DNA of 64,000 nt from Nocardia jinanensis (GCF_014645735.1 NZ_BMMH01000001.1:62001-126000), one strand, 5' to 3'; positions 54,138-63,456 are shown, counted from the first letter of the stretch. Notes: a model not told the origin generated them from the letters alone. A program made the numbers and translations.

Positions 54138-54584
54138 TCATGCCGCACTACCCGACCCACGGATGCGACCGGTGCCGGCGACCTCACGTTGCGCGAGCTG
54201 GCGCAGCCGGTAGGTCACCAGCTCGTCGACCCGCTCGGTCTCGGCAACATTGGCGGCTTCGTCGCTCACATAGGCCGTGCCCGCCAGTAGCGCGAGAAGC
54301 AGACCGGTGGTCCAGGCCACCCACCCCGCGCCATCCGCGGCAAACCCACCCACCCAGGGCGAGATGAAGAGCATGAGCCCGATTACCGACAGGGCCCAGT
54401 GATCCTTCGTGGGATTTCGTGCGAGTAGCGACCACATCGCATATATGGCGGTCAGCGCGCCCAATCCGAGCGTGAGACTGGCGCCGGCCGAAGACGTGTC
54501 GGCCCACGCCGGGGTCGCCGCGGTCACCAGCCCCAGGGTCATTGCCCCCCATCCGACGAGCCAGTTCTTGTCCATGGTCCTCAT
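54138..54584 (-). CDS. SPW-repeat membrane protein
   Basis: This 148-residue membrane protein has four hydrophobic segments and an SPW motif in LMLFISPWVGGF near 87-98. The family usually has two such repeats; here the first is degenerate. ATG 54584 follows GGAGG at good spacing; a second ATG three codons in is less likely. It is divergent from a TetR gene across a strong palindrome. Function is unknown. Confidence 0.82.
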   Translation of the reverse strand: MRTMDKNWLVGWGAMTLGLVTAATPAWADTSSAGASLTLGLGALTAIYAMWSLLARNPTKDHWALSVIGLMLFISPWVGGFAADGAGWVAWTTGLLLALLAGTAYVSDEAANVAETERVDELVTYRLRQLAQREVAGTGRIRGSGSAA

Positions 54585-54599
54585 GGCATACCTCCTTAT

Positions 54600-54623
54600 C
54601 GCTACGCTACACGTATCGTAGCG
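54600..54623. promoter_or_regulatory. TetR operator between the SPW and TetR genes
   Basis: This is a 24-base palindrome with arms CGCTACG and CGTAGCG and inner TAC/GTA pairs, 20 of 24 positions symmetrical. It lies 16 bases upstream of the SPW protein start and 60 before the TetR start. Confidence 0.7.
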
Positions 54624-54682
54624 CAGATGGTTGGCATGATGGACCGGGTTGTGAGGCACCGGACACAGAGGCAGGAGACCCG

Positions 54683-55252
54683 ATGACCGAGGCACCGGCA
54701 CCCCGGGACGAACGGATCACCGCCGCGACATTGGAGTTGCTTCGCGCCAAAGGGCCGAAGGCGGTGACCGTCGAGGCCGTCGCCGCCCTGTCCGGGGTGG
54801 CGAAGACTACGATCTACCGCCGATACAGCAATCGCGGTGACATGCTCACTTCCTCGTTGCGTTCGATCGCCGAGCCGGAGCCACTCCCGGATACCGCCGG
54901 CTTGCCGACAGTGCTGCGATGGGTTGTCGAACAATCCCTGCATGTCGTCGACGCGAGTATCGGAGCGGGCGGAGTGGCCGCGCTGCTCACCGACGACGAT
55001 CCGGAATTCACCACACTGATCCGCTCGCTGCTCGTCCAGCATCGCCGCCGGCTGGCCGAAGCGCTGAGCGGGGCACTCGCGGCGAAGACACCGCGATCGG
55101 ACCTCGATATCGAAACTTTCCTCGACATGATCGTCGGCGCCTACCTCGCGGAAACCGCCCGCAGCGGCAGCGTCCGAGACGACTGGAGCGAGCGGGTGCT
55201 GTCTGTCGTCGATGCCGTCACCACTACCGAGGCAGATCCCGGCACCGGCTGA
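54683..55252 (+). CDS. TetR-family transcriptional regulator
   Basis: This 189-residue regulator has the helix-turn-helix RITAATLELLRAKGPKAVTVEAVAALSGVAKTTIYRRYSNRGDML and a C-terminal TetR_C-type domain. ATG 54683 is preceded by GGAGACCC; upstream in-frame sequence crosses the operator and is rejected. It most likely represses the divergent SPW-repeat gene and itself through the 24-base palindrome. Confidence 0.9.
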   Translation: MTEAPAPRDERITAATLELLRAKGPKAVTVEAVAALSGVAKTTIYRRYSNRGDMLTSSLRSIAEPEPLPDTAGLPTVLRWVVEQSLHVVDASIGAGGVAALLTDDDPEFTTLIRSLLVQHRRRLAEALSGALAAKTPRSDLDIETFLDMIVGAYLAETARSGSVRDDWSERVLSVVDAVTTTEADPGTG

Positions 55253-55447
55253 CGATCCGACCGGCCCGGCCGGAAGGGCACGACGACGACGGCCGGACTC
55301 CGTGTTCATCCGGCTCCGGCGTGGCGTGAACCCGAATACGCCACACGGCCGGAGGAACACCGGACGATTCGCGCGAATCAGGCGATTTCGCCGGGCGACC
55401 CCAGAATTCCGGTTGCGCAGCACCGAGACGTTCCGGATGGTTACCTG
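55253..55447. other. Non-coding gap after the TetR gene
   Basis: No gene or clear signal is seen. A very small GTG/ATG-led frame just before 55448 has no support. Confidence 0.3.
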
Positions 55448-55627
55448 ATGCGACCACGAACCCCAGAACAGACAATGCCCGATTCCCTACCACCGGAGGA
55501 ACGCCCGGATCTGATCGGCTGGCGCCGCCGGCACGCCCAGCGCTCGTCGAACGCCGCCCGGCCGATCCCGTCGGGTAAGCAGTATCGGCGGAGACCGAAG
55601 CACCAGGATCCGGGCGCTCACCACTGA
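55448..55627 (+). CDS. Possible small basic protein
   Basis: This 59-codon frame starts MRPRTPEQTMPDSLPP and has an Arg-rich second half (GWRRRHAQRSS and KQYRRRPKHQ). Codon usage looks coding-like. There is no strong ribosome site and no family. It could be a real small protein or chance. Confidence 0.3.
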   Translation: MRPRTPEQTMPDSLPPEERPDLIGWRRRHAQRSSNAARPIPSGKQYRRRPKHQDPGAHH

Positions 55628-55735
55628 CGAGACGAGGTGCCCGGACCACCGATCGGCTGATCCGCGAAACATCCGGCCCGGCAGCCGCGATACCCGACCG
55701 ACGGGCCTTTCTCATTCCCCAGCCCCGGAGCGGCC

Positions 55736-55927
55736 ATGAGCGATACCAGCGAGCGCGACACCGACGTCATGTGGATGCGCGACGACCTGCGACATGCCTG
55801 CCGCCTGCTCGGCCTCGACGACCGGCACGGCGCCTGGATCGCCTGCGAATTCGCACCCTGGGCGGTCGGCTACCTCGCCTGCCGGGTGAACCGCGCTCTT
55901 CGGCTCCAGGAGATCGAGGCGGCCTGA
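55736..55927 (+). CDS. Possible small hypothetical protein
   Basis: This 63-codon frame begins after GGAGCGGCC and reads MSDTSERDTDVMWMRDDLRHACRLLG and then IACEFAPWAVGYLACRVNRALRLQEIEA. The composition is more protein-like than the neighbouring frames and the ribosome-binding site is acceptable. I do not recognise a family. Confidence 0.45.
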   Translation: MSDTSERDTDVMWMRDDLRHACRLLGLDDRHGAWIACEFAPWAVGYLACRVNRALRLQEIEAA

Positions 55928-56166
55928 GGAGCGACACCGGAAGCGTAAATACTCGCACAGTCGCAGCCGTTCTCTATATCGCGCTCCGCATCGACAACTG
56001 ATATCCGCTGCGCACGCCCGACTATCTTGCCTGCTGGTCCGCGGCCGCCGCGCTGGTCCTCCGCGCCGATCGCGTCGATGGCCGCGCATCGTGACCGGCG
56101 CACAGCGCACCCGACCCCACCGGCGAGCCGACGACGGCGGCACAGCGTTCGGTATGCGACGCGCTG
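55928..56166. other. Region with the lost N-terminus of the kinase remnant
   Basis: No supported gene. The neighbouring phosphotransferase fragment would have needed about 200 more codons here, and they are absent. Confidence 0.35.
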
Positions 56167-56613
56167 GTGGGCGGGTTCGATCGCTATCTCGCACTGGTGG
56201 ACACCGATGCGCGCGGACTGGTGCGCGGTGACTACCGGCTGGACAACATGCTGTTCGGCGCCGCGGCCGCGGAACGGCCACTGACCGTGATGGATTGGCA
56301 GGGTGTCATGCGTGGGCCGGCATCGACCGTTCTCGCGTATTTCCTCGGGGCGCACTTGCCGCTCGAGGACCGCCGGGACGGCTACGACGAGCTGCTACGG
56401 GTCTATCACCATGCTCTGGAGGCGGATTCGGCGGTCACACCGGCGCAGGCGCGGGAATCGGAGCGCCGGCAGAGTTTCATGGGGGTGGTGATATCGATCG
56501 CGGCTTCGGTGGTCGTGGAACGCACCGCCCGGGGCGACGAACTGTTCGCCACCCTGCCGGCCCGGCACTGCGCCCATGTCCTCGATACCGGCGCACTGGA
56601 ATTGCTCGGGTAA
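56167..56613 (+). pseudogene. Truncated phosphotransferase (aminoglycoside/ecdysteroid kinase-like)
   Basis: The 148-codon frame carries only the C-terminal lobe of an APH/EcKinase-like protein: RGDYRLDNMLFG near 20-31 and VMDWQGVMRGPASTVLAYFLG near 41-61. The catalytic loop normally starts HGD; here it is RGD, so the catalytic His is lost. The N-terminal lobe with the nucleotide-binding loop is missing. It is almost surely inactive. Confidence 0.65.
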
Positions 56614-56849
56614 CGGGACTGCCCGGCACAGGTACGAGGCGGGGTCGGACGGGCGGCAAGTATCGGACGTGCGCCGAACAGCAGTGCGCCGGGCCGCCGC
56701 GCGGGAGTTCCTCGCGGCGCGGCTGCCGCTCGTAGGGGTCTGCTGGACGCGCCGGGGCCGGTCGATGACATGGCGGAACAGCGGTTCAGCGGTCCTCGCG
56801 ACACGCCCCGAGTTGCCGATTCCGGTTCCATCGGCTGTTATCTGAAAAT
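56614..56849. other. Short gap upstream of phoD
   Basis: I see no gene and no clear phosphate-control (Pho box) repeat, although phoD genes are often under such control. Confidence 0.3.
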
Positions 56850-58496
56850 GTGAGCGGAAACGGCATCGTTTCGAAAATCGGATTCCCGGGCGCACTGGAC
56901 CGCCGGACCGTATTGCGGGCCGGGGCGGTGACCGCGGCCGCGGCTGCCCTACCGGTGACCGCCGCGGCCGCAGCGGGCCCGGTGTTCGCGCACGGCGTCG
57001 CCTCCGGCGATCCGCTGCCCGACGGTGTGATCCTCTGGACCCGGGTCACGGTGGGACCGGAGGCCGTCCCCGGTTCGGGAGCCGGCGATCCGGCCGCCGT
57101 GCATTGGGAGATCGCCGAGGACTCCGGGTTCACCGGCGTGGTCGCCGCCGGGTCCCTGACAGCCGACGCGGAATCGGACCATACGGTGAAGGTGGACGTG
57201 CGCGGCCTGGATCCGGCGCACGACTACTACTACCGGTTCCGGGCGCTCGGTGCGACCTCCGCTATCGGCCGGACCCGGACCGCCCCGGCGGATTCGTCCT
57301 CCCCTGCCCGGCTGCGTTTCGGTGTGGTCTCCTGTTCGAACTGGGAGGCGGGCTATTTCGCCGCCTACCGTCATCTCGCCGCCCGCGACGACCTCGATGC
57401 GGTAGTCCATCTGGGCGATTACCTCTACGAGTACGGGGCAGAATCCGCCGGCGGCCGCGGCGGCGCGGTCCGGCGGCACGAACCGGCGCACGAGATCGTC
57501 GTGCTCGCCGACTACCGGATCCGGCACGGACAGTACAAAACCGACCCCGACCTCATGGCCTTGCACGCTCGGGTGCCGTTCGTCTGTACCTGGGACGATC
57601 ACGAATCCGCGAACAACGCCTGGTCCGGCGGTGCGGAGAATCACGACCCCGCGACCGAGGGCAGCTGGGCGGACCGGCGGGCCGCGTCGATGCGCGCGTA
57701 TTCGGAATGGATGCCGGTGCGGATCCAGTTCGCCGCCGGGGAGACGCGGATCTACCGGCGGCTGCGATTCGGCACCCTGGCCGAACTGTCCATGCTGGAT
57801 CTACGCAGTTACCGGGACCGGCAGCCCGAACTCGGCACCCGGGACGGGGACGACCCCGCGCGCACGATGACCGGTACGCGCCAGATGGAGTGGCTCACCG
57901 CGGGCTTGGTATCGGGTTCCGCGCGTTGGCAGGTGGTCGGCAACTCGGTCATGATCGCGCCACTGGCGTTCCCACCGCTGGACCCGGACACCGCCGCCGC
58001 GGTCACCGCCGTCTTCGGAATCCCGCGGGAGGGTTTCGCACCCAACACCGACCAGTGGGACGGCTACCCCGCCGACCGGCGGCGGCTACTCCAGGCGCTC
58101 ACCGACCGCGGGGTCAGCGATATCGTCTTCCTCACCGGAGATATCCACAGCTCCTGGGCCGCCGACGTCCCGCTGGAGGCCGCCCGTTATCCGACCGGCC
58201 CCACCGCGGGAGCCGAGTTCGTGGTCCCGTCGGTGACCTCGGCCGGAATCGGGGATCTGCTGCCCACCCCACCGCGTACGGGTTCGGTCGCACTGGAGGA
58301 TTCGGTCCGCGCACTCAACCCGCATATCCGCTACACCGAAATCGATTCGCACGGTTACGGCGTGGTCGAGATCGTGCCCGACCTGGTGCGAATGGACTGG
58401 TACTACGTCGCCGATATCACCGATGCCGGCACCGCGGTCCGGCTCGCCGCCGCATGGGAGCTGCCGCACGGCGGCCGTATCCGTCCCGCGGGGTGA
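56850..58496 (+). CDS. phoD: Alkaline phosphatase D, Tat-exported
   Basis: This 548-residue phosphatase/phosphodiesterase has a Tat signal with DRRTVLRAG near 17-25, a hydrophobic Ala-rich stretch and a cleavage region near 45. The N-terminal Ig-like PhoD_N domain (FAHGVASGDPLPDGVILWTRVT) leads into the metallophosphatase part: FGVVSCSNWEAGYFAAYRHLAARDDLDAVVHLGDYLYEYG and VCTWDDHESANNAWSGGAENHD hold the metal ligands, and LTGDIHSSWAADV the last His-Asp set. The gene uses GTG with no strong Shine-Dalgarno. It probably acts outside the membrane on phosphate esters. Confidence 0.94.
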   Translation: MSGNGIVSKIGFPGALDRRTVLRAGAVTAAAAALPVTAAAAAGPVFAHGVASGDPLPDGVILWTRVTVGPEAVPGSGAGDPAAVHWEIAEDSGFTGVVAAGSLTADAESDHTVKVDVRGLDPAHDYYYRFRALGATSAIGRTRTAPADSSSPARLRFGVVSCSNWEAGYFAAYRHLAARDDLDAVVHLGDYLYEYGAESAGGRGGAVRRHEPAHEIVVLADYRIRHGQYKTDPDLMALHARVPFVCTWDDHESANNAWSGGAENHDPATEGSWADRRAASMRAYSEWMPVRIQFAAGETRIYRRLRFGTLAELSMLDLRSYRDRQPELGTRDGDDPARTMTGTRQMEWLTAGLVSGSARWQVVGNSVMIAPLAFPPLDPDTAAAVTAVFGIPREGFAPNTDQWDGYPADRRRLLQALTDRGVSDIVFLTGDIHSSWAADVPLEAARYPTGPTAGAEFVVPSVTSAGIGDLLPTPPRTGSVALEDSVRALNPHIRYTEIDSHGYGVVEIVPDLVRMDWYYVADITDAGTAVRLAAAWELPHGGRIRPAG

Positions 58497-58972
58497 CGCG
58501 CTACACGCGGGGTGACGCGCTCGCCTTGTGCGGTCGATAGGCGCGGTCACCGATAGTGCCATGAGCCCCACAGGTCGATCGAGGCATATCGCCGCCCACA
58601 GTCCCTCCGGCCGAACCGGCCTCCGTGGTCGGGCCCACCCCGGTTCCGGAGCGCCGACGCGCAACGACCGAACGGCCCGCGCCCGAGACACCCGAGACCA
58701 CCGACCACCACAAAGCCGCCATCCCCACGCTGATCAAGGCGCACGCTCGCATGCACCTTTCGTCTACTCCGGATGGTCAGCATCCGTGGGCGGGGCCCGC
58801 CCCGGTTCTGGAGCGACGTAGCGAAGGAGCGCAGCGACTGAGCGAAGGAGTGAAGAACCGGGGTTAATAGGGCCCCGCCCCCGCGGCGCCGAAGGCGCCG
58901 CAAATAAACACAGTTCGGATCACGGTCGAATTAATCATTCCCCTGCGGCTGTGACATTGTTTCAATGCCGCT
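58497..58972. other. Gene-free region with duplicated motif and hairpin
   Basis: A run of 476 bases without a gene. A GC-rich element resembling CCGTGG-CGGG-CCC-CCCCGGTTC-GGAGCG occurs near 58623-58653 and again near 58785-58816. A strong hairpin lies at 58882-58900. The promoter of the sulfonate-type operon should be at the right end, but I cannot place it. Confidence 0.5.
58882..58900. terminator. Strong GC hairpin between phoD and the sulfonate-type operon
   Basis: GCGGCGCC-GAA-GGCGCCGC is a perfect 8-base stem with a 3-base loop, followed by AAATAAA. It could end transcription of either strand or insulate the next operon. Confidence 0.5.
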
Positions 58973-60061
58973 ATGCACCAGTCTCGTTCCCTTGCCGCGC
59001 GTTTCCGTTTCAGGTCGGTCGCGATGCTGCTCGCTGTCGCCGCTGCCGGAATGGCGCTGACCGGGTGCAACAGCAGCGACCAACCCGGTGTCGCGGCTCT
59101 GGATACGCCGCTACCCACCGAGGTTCCGCCCGGCACCACCCTGGTGGTCGCCGATCAGCAGGAGCGGTTCCAGACGGCGCTGCGTGCCTCCGGCGAGCTC
59201 GAGAAATTGCCGTTCAAAGTGGAGTTCGCGAATTTCATCGGCGGTCCGGAGATTCTGGAGGCGTTCCGGGCCGGGGCGGCCGATGTGGCTCCGGTGGGTG
59301 ATGTGCCGCCGATCCATGCGCTGGCCGCCGGTCAGGATGTGCCTATCATCGCCGCGTATCAGACAGATCCGGCGGGTATCAAACTCGCTGTCGCTCCGGG
59401 TGTGACGGCGACCCGGTTGACGGATCTGAAGGGTAAGAAGATCGCCTACGCCGAGGGCACCGCCCAGCAGGCCGCGATTCTGCGCGCATTGGACAAGGCC
59501 GGTCTGAGCACTTCCGATGTCGAGCTCGTGAACTTGAAGCTGGCCGATTTCAACGACGCGGTCCGGACCGGGCAGGTCGATATCGCACCGTTGAACGAGC
59601 CCCGGCTGACCCGGTTCCTGCGTACTCCGGGTGCCACGGTGATCGCCGATTCGGAAACCACGGGCATCTACTTCGGCCTGGGCTATCTGTATGCCCGGCG
59701 GGAGGCCACCCAGGATCCGGCGAAATCCGCGGCGCTGCGCGCACTGGTGGGGGCGTTCGTCCGATCGTTCCACTGGACCAACACTCATCGTGACGAGTGG
59801 GCCCGGATCTACTACATCGAGAATCAGAAGCTCAGCGCCGAGGACGCGGGACGGATCGTCGACTCTCTCGGGGAGTTCACGTTTCCCCATCTGGATCAGA
59901 AATTGATCGACGCGCAGCAGGCGACCATCGATGTCATCGCCGCGGCCGGTCAGTTGCCGCGCAAGGTCGAGGCCGCGGACGGTTTCGATACGCGGTTCGA
60001 CCAGGCGATCACCGAGACCGTCCCCGCGGTGGGCGCACGATTCGAACAGGAGGCACGGTAG
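58973..60061 (+). CDS. Sulfonate-type ABC substrate-binding lipoprotein
   Basis: This 362-residue receptor has a signal peptide with lipobox LTGC (Cys32). The body has GTTLVVADQQERFQTALRASGELEKLPFKVEF and FRAGAADVAPVGDVPPIHALAAGQDVPIIAAYQTDP, the SsuA/aliphatic-sulfonate receptor pattern. It opens a four-gene rightward operon with permease, ATPase and a flavin monooxygenase, consistent with uptake of an organosulfur compound that the monooxygenase then oxidises. Confidence 0.9.
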   Translation: MHQSRSLAARFRFRSVAMLLAVAAAGMALTGCNSSDQPGVAALDTPLPTEVPPGTTLVVADQQERFQTALRASGELEKLPFKVEFANFIGGPEILEAFRAGAADVAPVGDVPPIHALAAGQDVPIIAAYQTDPAGIKLAVAPGVTATRLTDLKGKKIAYAEGTAQQAAILRALDKAGLSTSDVELVNLKLADFNDAVRTGQVDIAPLNEPRLTRFLRTPGATVIADSETTGIYFGLGYLYARREATQDPAKSAALRALVGAFVRSFHWTNTHRDEWARIYYIENQKLSAEDAGRIVDSLGEFTFPHLDQKLIDAQQATIDVIAAAGQLPRKVEAADGFDTRFDQAITETVPAVGARFEQEAR

Positions 60062-60921
60062 TGGCTACCTTGGGTATCTCCGCGGGCGCGCGGGCCGGTT
60101 CCGCCCCGCTCGCGGCACCGGCCCGGGCTGCCCGGGCCCGCCGCCGGGTCCGGCTCGGGCCCGGCCGGCCGATCCCCTTCGGCTTCGCGCTGGGGCCCGT
60201 ATTACTGCTGGCCGCCTGGGTGATCGGTTCGCTGTCGGGCGTGCTCGACGCCGAAACCCTCCCGGCGCCGTGGGATGTGGCCCGGACCGCGGGCGATCTG
60301 ATCGCTGAGGGCACCCTTCAATCCAATCTGCTGACCTCGCTGCAGCGGGCCGCGATCGGTCTCGTGCTCGGTGTCTCGATCGGCGTGGTACTCGCCCTGG
60401 TTTCCGGTCTGAGCCGGGTCGGTGAGGCACTCGTCGACGGCCCGGTGCAGATCAAGCGTTCCATTCCGACCCTCGCGTTGATCCCGTTGTTCATCGTGTG
60501 GTTCGGGATCGGCGAGGAGATGAAACTCATCGTCATCACCGCCAGTGTGCTGGTGCCGGTGTACATCAATACGCATGCCTCGCTGCGCGGCGTCGATGCC
60601 CGGTATGTGGAGTTGGCGCAAACGGTCGGGTTGTCCCGCTGGGGTTTCATCCGCCGGGTGGCGCTGCCCGGTTCGCTGCCGGGTTTCTTCACCGGACTGC
60701 GGCTGGCGGTCACCATCTCCTGGCTGGCCCTGGTGGTGGTGGAACAGGTGAACGCCACCAGCGGTATCGGTTATCTGATGACCCAGGCACGCACCTACGG
60801 ACAGATCGACGTGATCGTGGTCGGGCTGGTGATCTATGGACTGCTGGGCCTATTCGGTGATCTCGCCGTCCGTGCGCTGGAGAGGAGGGCCCTGGCATGG
60901 CGACAGACACTGTCGGACTGA
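60061..60921 (+). CDS. Sulfonate-type ABC permease
   Basis: This 286-residue inner-membrane permease has about six helices and a basic N-terminal tail. The EAA-type loop motif is in VELAQTVGLSRWGFIRRVALPGSLPGFFTGL near 183-213. The GTG start shares a base with the receptor stop (TAGTG), indicating coupling. The long frame upstream inside the receptor gene is rejected. Confidence 0.92.
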   Translation: MATLGISAGARAGSAPLAAPARAARARRRVRLGPGRPIPFGFALGPVLLLAAWVIGSLSGVLDAETLPAPWDVARTAGDLIAEGTLQSNLLTSLQRAAIGLVLGVSIGVVLALVSGLSRVGEALVDGPVQIKRSIPTLALIPLFIVWFGIGEEMKLIVITASVLVPVYINTHASLRGVDARYVELAQTVGLSRWGFIRRVALPGSLPGFFTGLRLAVTISWLALVVVEQVNATSGIGYLMTQARTYGQIDVIVVGLVIYGLLGLFGDLAVRALERRALAWRQTLSD

Positions 60922-61643
60922 CCGTGAAGGTTCGCGACCTGCGGCGCGGTTTCGGCGACCGGATCGTGCTGCACGGTGTAGATCTCGATATCGCGCGGGG
61001 CGAGTTCGTGGCACTGCTGGGCCGCAGCGGCTCGGGTAAGAGCACCCTGCTGCGCGCCCTCGGCGAACTGGATCACGGTGTCGCCGGTGACGGTGAGCTG
61101 ACCGTCCCGCAGGAGCGCTCGGTGGTGTTCCAGGATTCCCGGCTGCTGCCGTGGATCAAGGTGCTCGAGAATGTCACGCTCGGCCTGACCGGTCCGGGGG
61201 CCGCGCAACGCGGCCGCGACGCGCTGGCCGAGGTCGGTCTGGCCGGCCGGGAGAAGGCCTGGCCCCGGGAGCTGTCCGGCGGCGAACAGCAGCGGGTGGC
61301 GCTGGCCCGGTCACTGGTACGCGAGCCGGCGCTGCTGCTCGCCGACGAACCGTTCGGCGCGCTGGACGCGCTGACCCGGATCCGCATGCACGGATTGCTG
61401 CAGGACCTGTGCGCGCGGCACCGCCCGGCGGTGCTGCTGGTCACCCACGATGTCGACGAGGCGGTCCTGCTCGCCGATCGGGTGCTGGTCCTGGACGAGG
61501 GCCGTATCGCGGTCGATCTGTCCATCGAGCAGGCCCGGCCGCGCCGGCACGGCGATCCCGCCGTCGCCCACTACCGCGAACAACTCCTGACCGCGCTCGG
61601 TGTCTCCACCGACCCCATTCCGTACGAGGACGATTCACGATGA
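60897..61643 (+). CDS. Sulfonate-type ABC ATPase
   Basis: This 248-residue SsuB-like ATPase has Walker A GRSGSGKST near 42-50, the signature LSGGEQQRVALARSL near 127-141, Walker B LLLADEPFGALDAL near 146-159 and the switch His in LVTHDVDEAV. The ATG lies 25 bases inside the permease gene. It ends in an ATGA overlap with the monooxygenase gene. Confidence 0.94.
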   Translation: MATDTVGLTVKVRDLRRGFGDRIVLHGVDLDIARGEFVALLGRSGSGKSTLLRALGELDHGVAGDGELTVPQERSVVFQDSRLLPWIKVLENVTLGLTGPGAAQRGRDALAEVGLAGREKAWPRELSGGEQQRVALARSLVREPALLLADEPFGALDALTRIRMHGLLQDLCARHRPAVLLVTHDVDEAVLLADRVLVLDEGRIAVDLSIEQARPRRHGDPAVAHYREQLLTALGVSTDPIPYEDDSR

Positions 61644-62986
61644 CCGAACCACGCCGGCTGAGTCTCAACGCGTTCATCTACCCGGCCGGGCATCACGAGG
61701 CGGCCTGGCGTCATCCGGCCAGCCGCCCGGACCGGATCTACGATGTCGGCTACTACCAGGAGATCGCCCGGACCGCCGAGGCCGCCACCTTCGACGCGGT
61801 GTTCTTCGCCGACGGACCGGCGCTGCGGACCAATGTCGCCTACAACGCGGCGCCCGGCCTCGAACCGATCACGCTGCTCACCGCGATCGCCGCGGCGACC
61901 ACGCATCTGGGTCTGATCGCCACCGCGTCGACAACCTACTACGAGCCCTACAATTTGGCCCGGCTGTTCTCCTCCCTGGACCATATCTCCGGCGGCCGGG
62001 CCGGTTGGAACATCGTCACCACCGGCACCGATCTGGCCGCCGCCAACTTCGGACTCGACCGGCACCCCGACCACACCGAGCGCTACGCCCGGGCCCGCGA
62101 ATTCGTGGACGCGGTCACGGCACTGTGGGACAGCTGGGAGGACGACGCCATCCTGCTGGACCGTGCCGGGGGCCGGTACGCGGATCCGGACAAGATCCAT
62201 CCCATCGATTTCGCGGGCGAGTACCTGCGGGTGCGCGGACCTTTCAATTCGGCGCGCACCCCACAGGGGTATCCGGTGCTGGTGCAGGCGGGGGCGTCCA
62301 ACGACGGTCGCGCCTTCGCCGGCCGGTACGCAGAGGCGATCTTCACCGCGCATCAGCGGCTCGGCGACGCCCAGGCTTTCTACAGCGATATCAAGCGGCG
62401 GGCGGTGGAGTTCGGACGCGAGCCCGAGCATGTGAAGATCCTGCCCGGGATCAGTCCGTTCATCGCGGGCACCGAGAGCGAAGCGAAACAGCTGGAACGC
62501 GAGTTCAACGAGCTCACTGTGCCCGAGTACGGCATCAAACAGCTGGAATCCCTCGCGCACGAATCGCTGCGGCATCTCGAGCTCGACGAACCGGTGCCGG
62601 TCGAACTGTTCGCCGACGCCGGTGATGTCACCGACAACTCGGCCAGCCGACGTCAGGTCGTGGCCGGGATCGTCGAGCGGGAGCGGCCGACCCTGCGCGG
62701 TCTGCTGCACCGGCTGGCCGGGGCGCGCGGGCACCGGGTGTTCGCGGGTACGCCGGAGCAGGTGGCAGACACCTTCGAGGAATGGTTCCGGTCCGGTGCG
62801 GCCGACGGTTTCAATGTGATGCCGCCCTACTATCCCGGTGGCCTGGAAGTCTTCGCCGAGACCGTGGTGCCCATCCTGCGGCAGCGCGGCCTGTTCCGCA
62901 CCGAGTACACCGGCACCACACTGCGCGACCATTTCGGGCTACCCAAACCCGCGAGCCGTTTCGCACCACAGCCGGTGGCCGGGTAG
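61640..62986 (+). CDS. NtaA/SnaA/DszA-family flavin-dependent monooxygenase
   Basis: This 448-residue member of the class C luciferase-like monooxygenases uses reduced FMN from a separate reductase. It opens RLSLNAFIYPAGHHEAAWRHP and has FDAVFFADGPALRTN, SLDHISGGRAGWNIVTTGTDLAAANFG and PVLVQAGASNDGRAFAGRYAEAIF blocks typical of NtaA/DszA/SnaA. The ATG overlaps the ATPase stop. With a sulfonate-type importer, the likely role is oxidation of an organosulfur or amine compound; no reductase gene is next to it. Confidence 0.92.
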   Translation: MTEPRRLSLNAFIYPAGHHEAAWRHPASRPDRIYDVGYYQEIARTAEAATFDAVFFADGPALRTNVAYNAAPGLEPITLLTAIAAATTHLGLIATASTTYYEPYNLARLFSSLDHISGGRAGWNIVTTGTDLAAANFGLDRHPDHTERYARAREFVDAVTALWDSWEDDAILLDRAGGRYADPDKIHPIDFAGEYLRVRGPFNSARTPQGYPVLVQAGASNDGRAFAGRYAEAIFTAHQRLGDAQAFYSDIKRRAVEFGREPEHVKILPGISPFIAGTESEAKQLEREFNELTVPEYGIKQLESLAHESLRHLELDEPVPVELFADAGDVTDNSASRRQVVAGIVERERPTLRGLLHRLAGARGHRVFAGTPEQVADTFEEWFRSGAADGFNVMPPYYPGGLEVFAETVVPILRQRGLFRTEYTGTTLRDHFGLPKPASRFAPQPVAG

Positions 62987-62992
62987 CGGCTG

Positions 62993-63421
62993 CTACCGCG
63001 AACCGCCGCGATCGGACAGGGCGGTCACCAGATCGGCTGCGGCAGCGGCGAGTTCGATGCGGGCGACGTGTGGCAGGGTCGCGGCCAGTCTTCCGGCGAT
63101 GGCCGCGTGGATCTCCTCGCCGATCGCCACGCCCGCGGCGGTCGGCGCCACCCGGCTGACCCGGCGATCGGCCGGATCCGGCTGCCGCGCTAGGTAACCG
63201 CGGCGCTCCAGCCGGTCCACCATGCCGGTGATGTTGGTCTTGTCGCAGCCGAGCGCCGCGGCGAGTTCGCCGAAGGTCGGGCGCTGGTTCTGTACCAGGC
63301 AGAGCAGGGCGATCTGCTGGGCGGTGAGACCGAATTCCCGGGCTATCGCACCGTAGAACGCGTTCACCTCACGGTAGAGCCCGCCGAGAGCGGCAACCAG
63401 GTCGTGATCGTTCACTGCCAC
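62993..63421 (-). CDS. MarR-family transcriptional regulator
   Basis: This 142-residue regulator has the winged helix ALLCLVQNQRPTFGELAAALGCDKTNITGMVDRLERRGYLARQPDPADRRVSRV. It is convergent with the monooxygenase operon (six bases apart) and divergent from a 15-bp perfect inverted repeat that probably is its operator. It most likely controls itself and whatever gene lay to the right. Confidence 0.9.
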   Translation of the reverse strand: MAVNDHDLVAALGGLYREVNAFYGAIAREFGLTAQQIALLCLVQNQRPTFGELAAALGCDKTNITGMVDRLERRGYLARQPDPADRRVSRVAPTAAGVAIGEEIHAAIAGRLAATLPHVARIELAAAAADLVTALSDRGGSR

Positions 63422-63456
63422 AACGAGCAGTTTAGTTGATCGACAGTTGATGGGGC

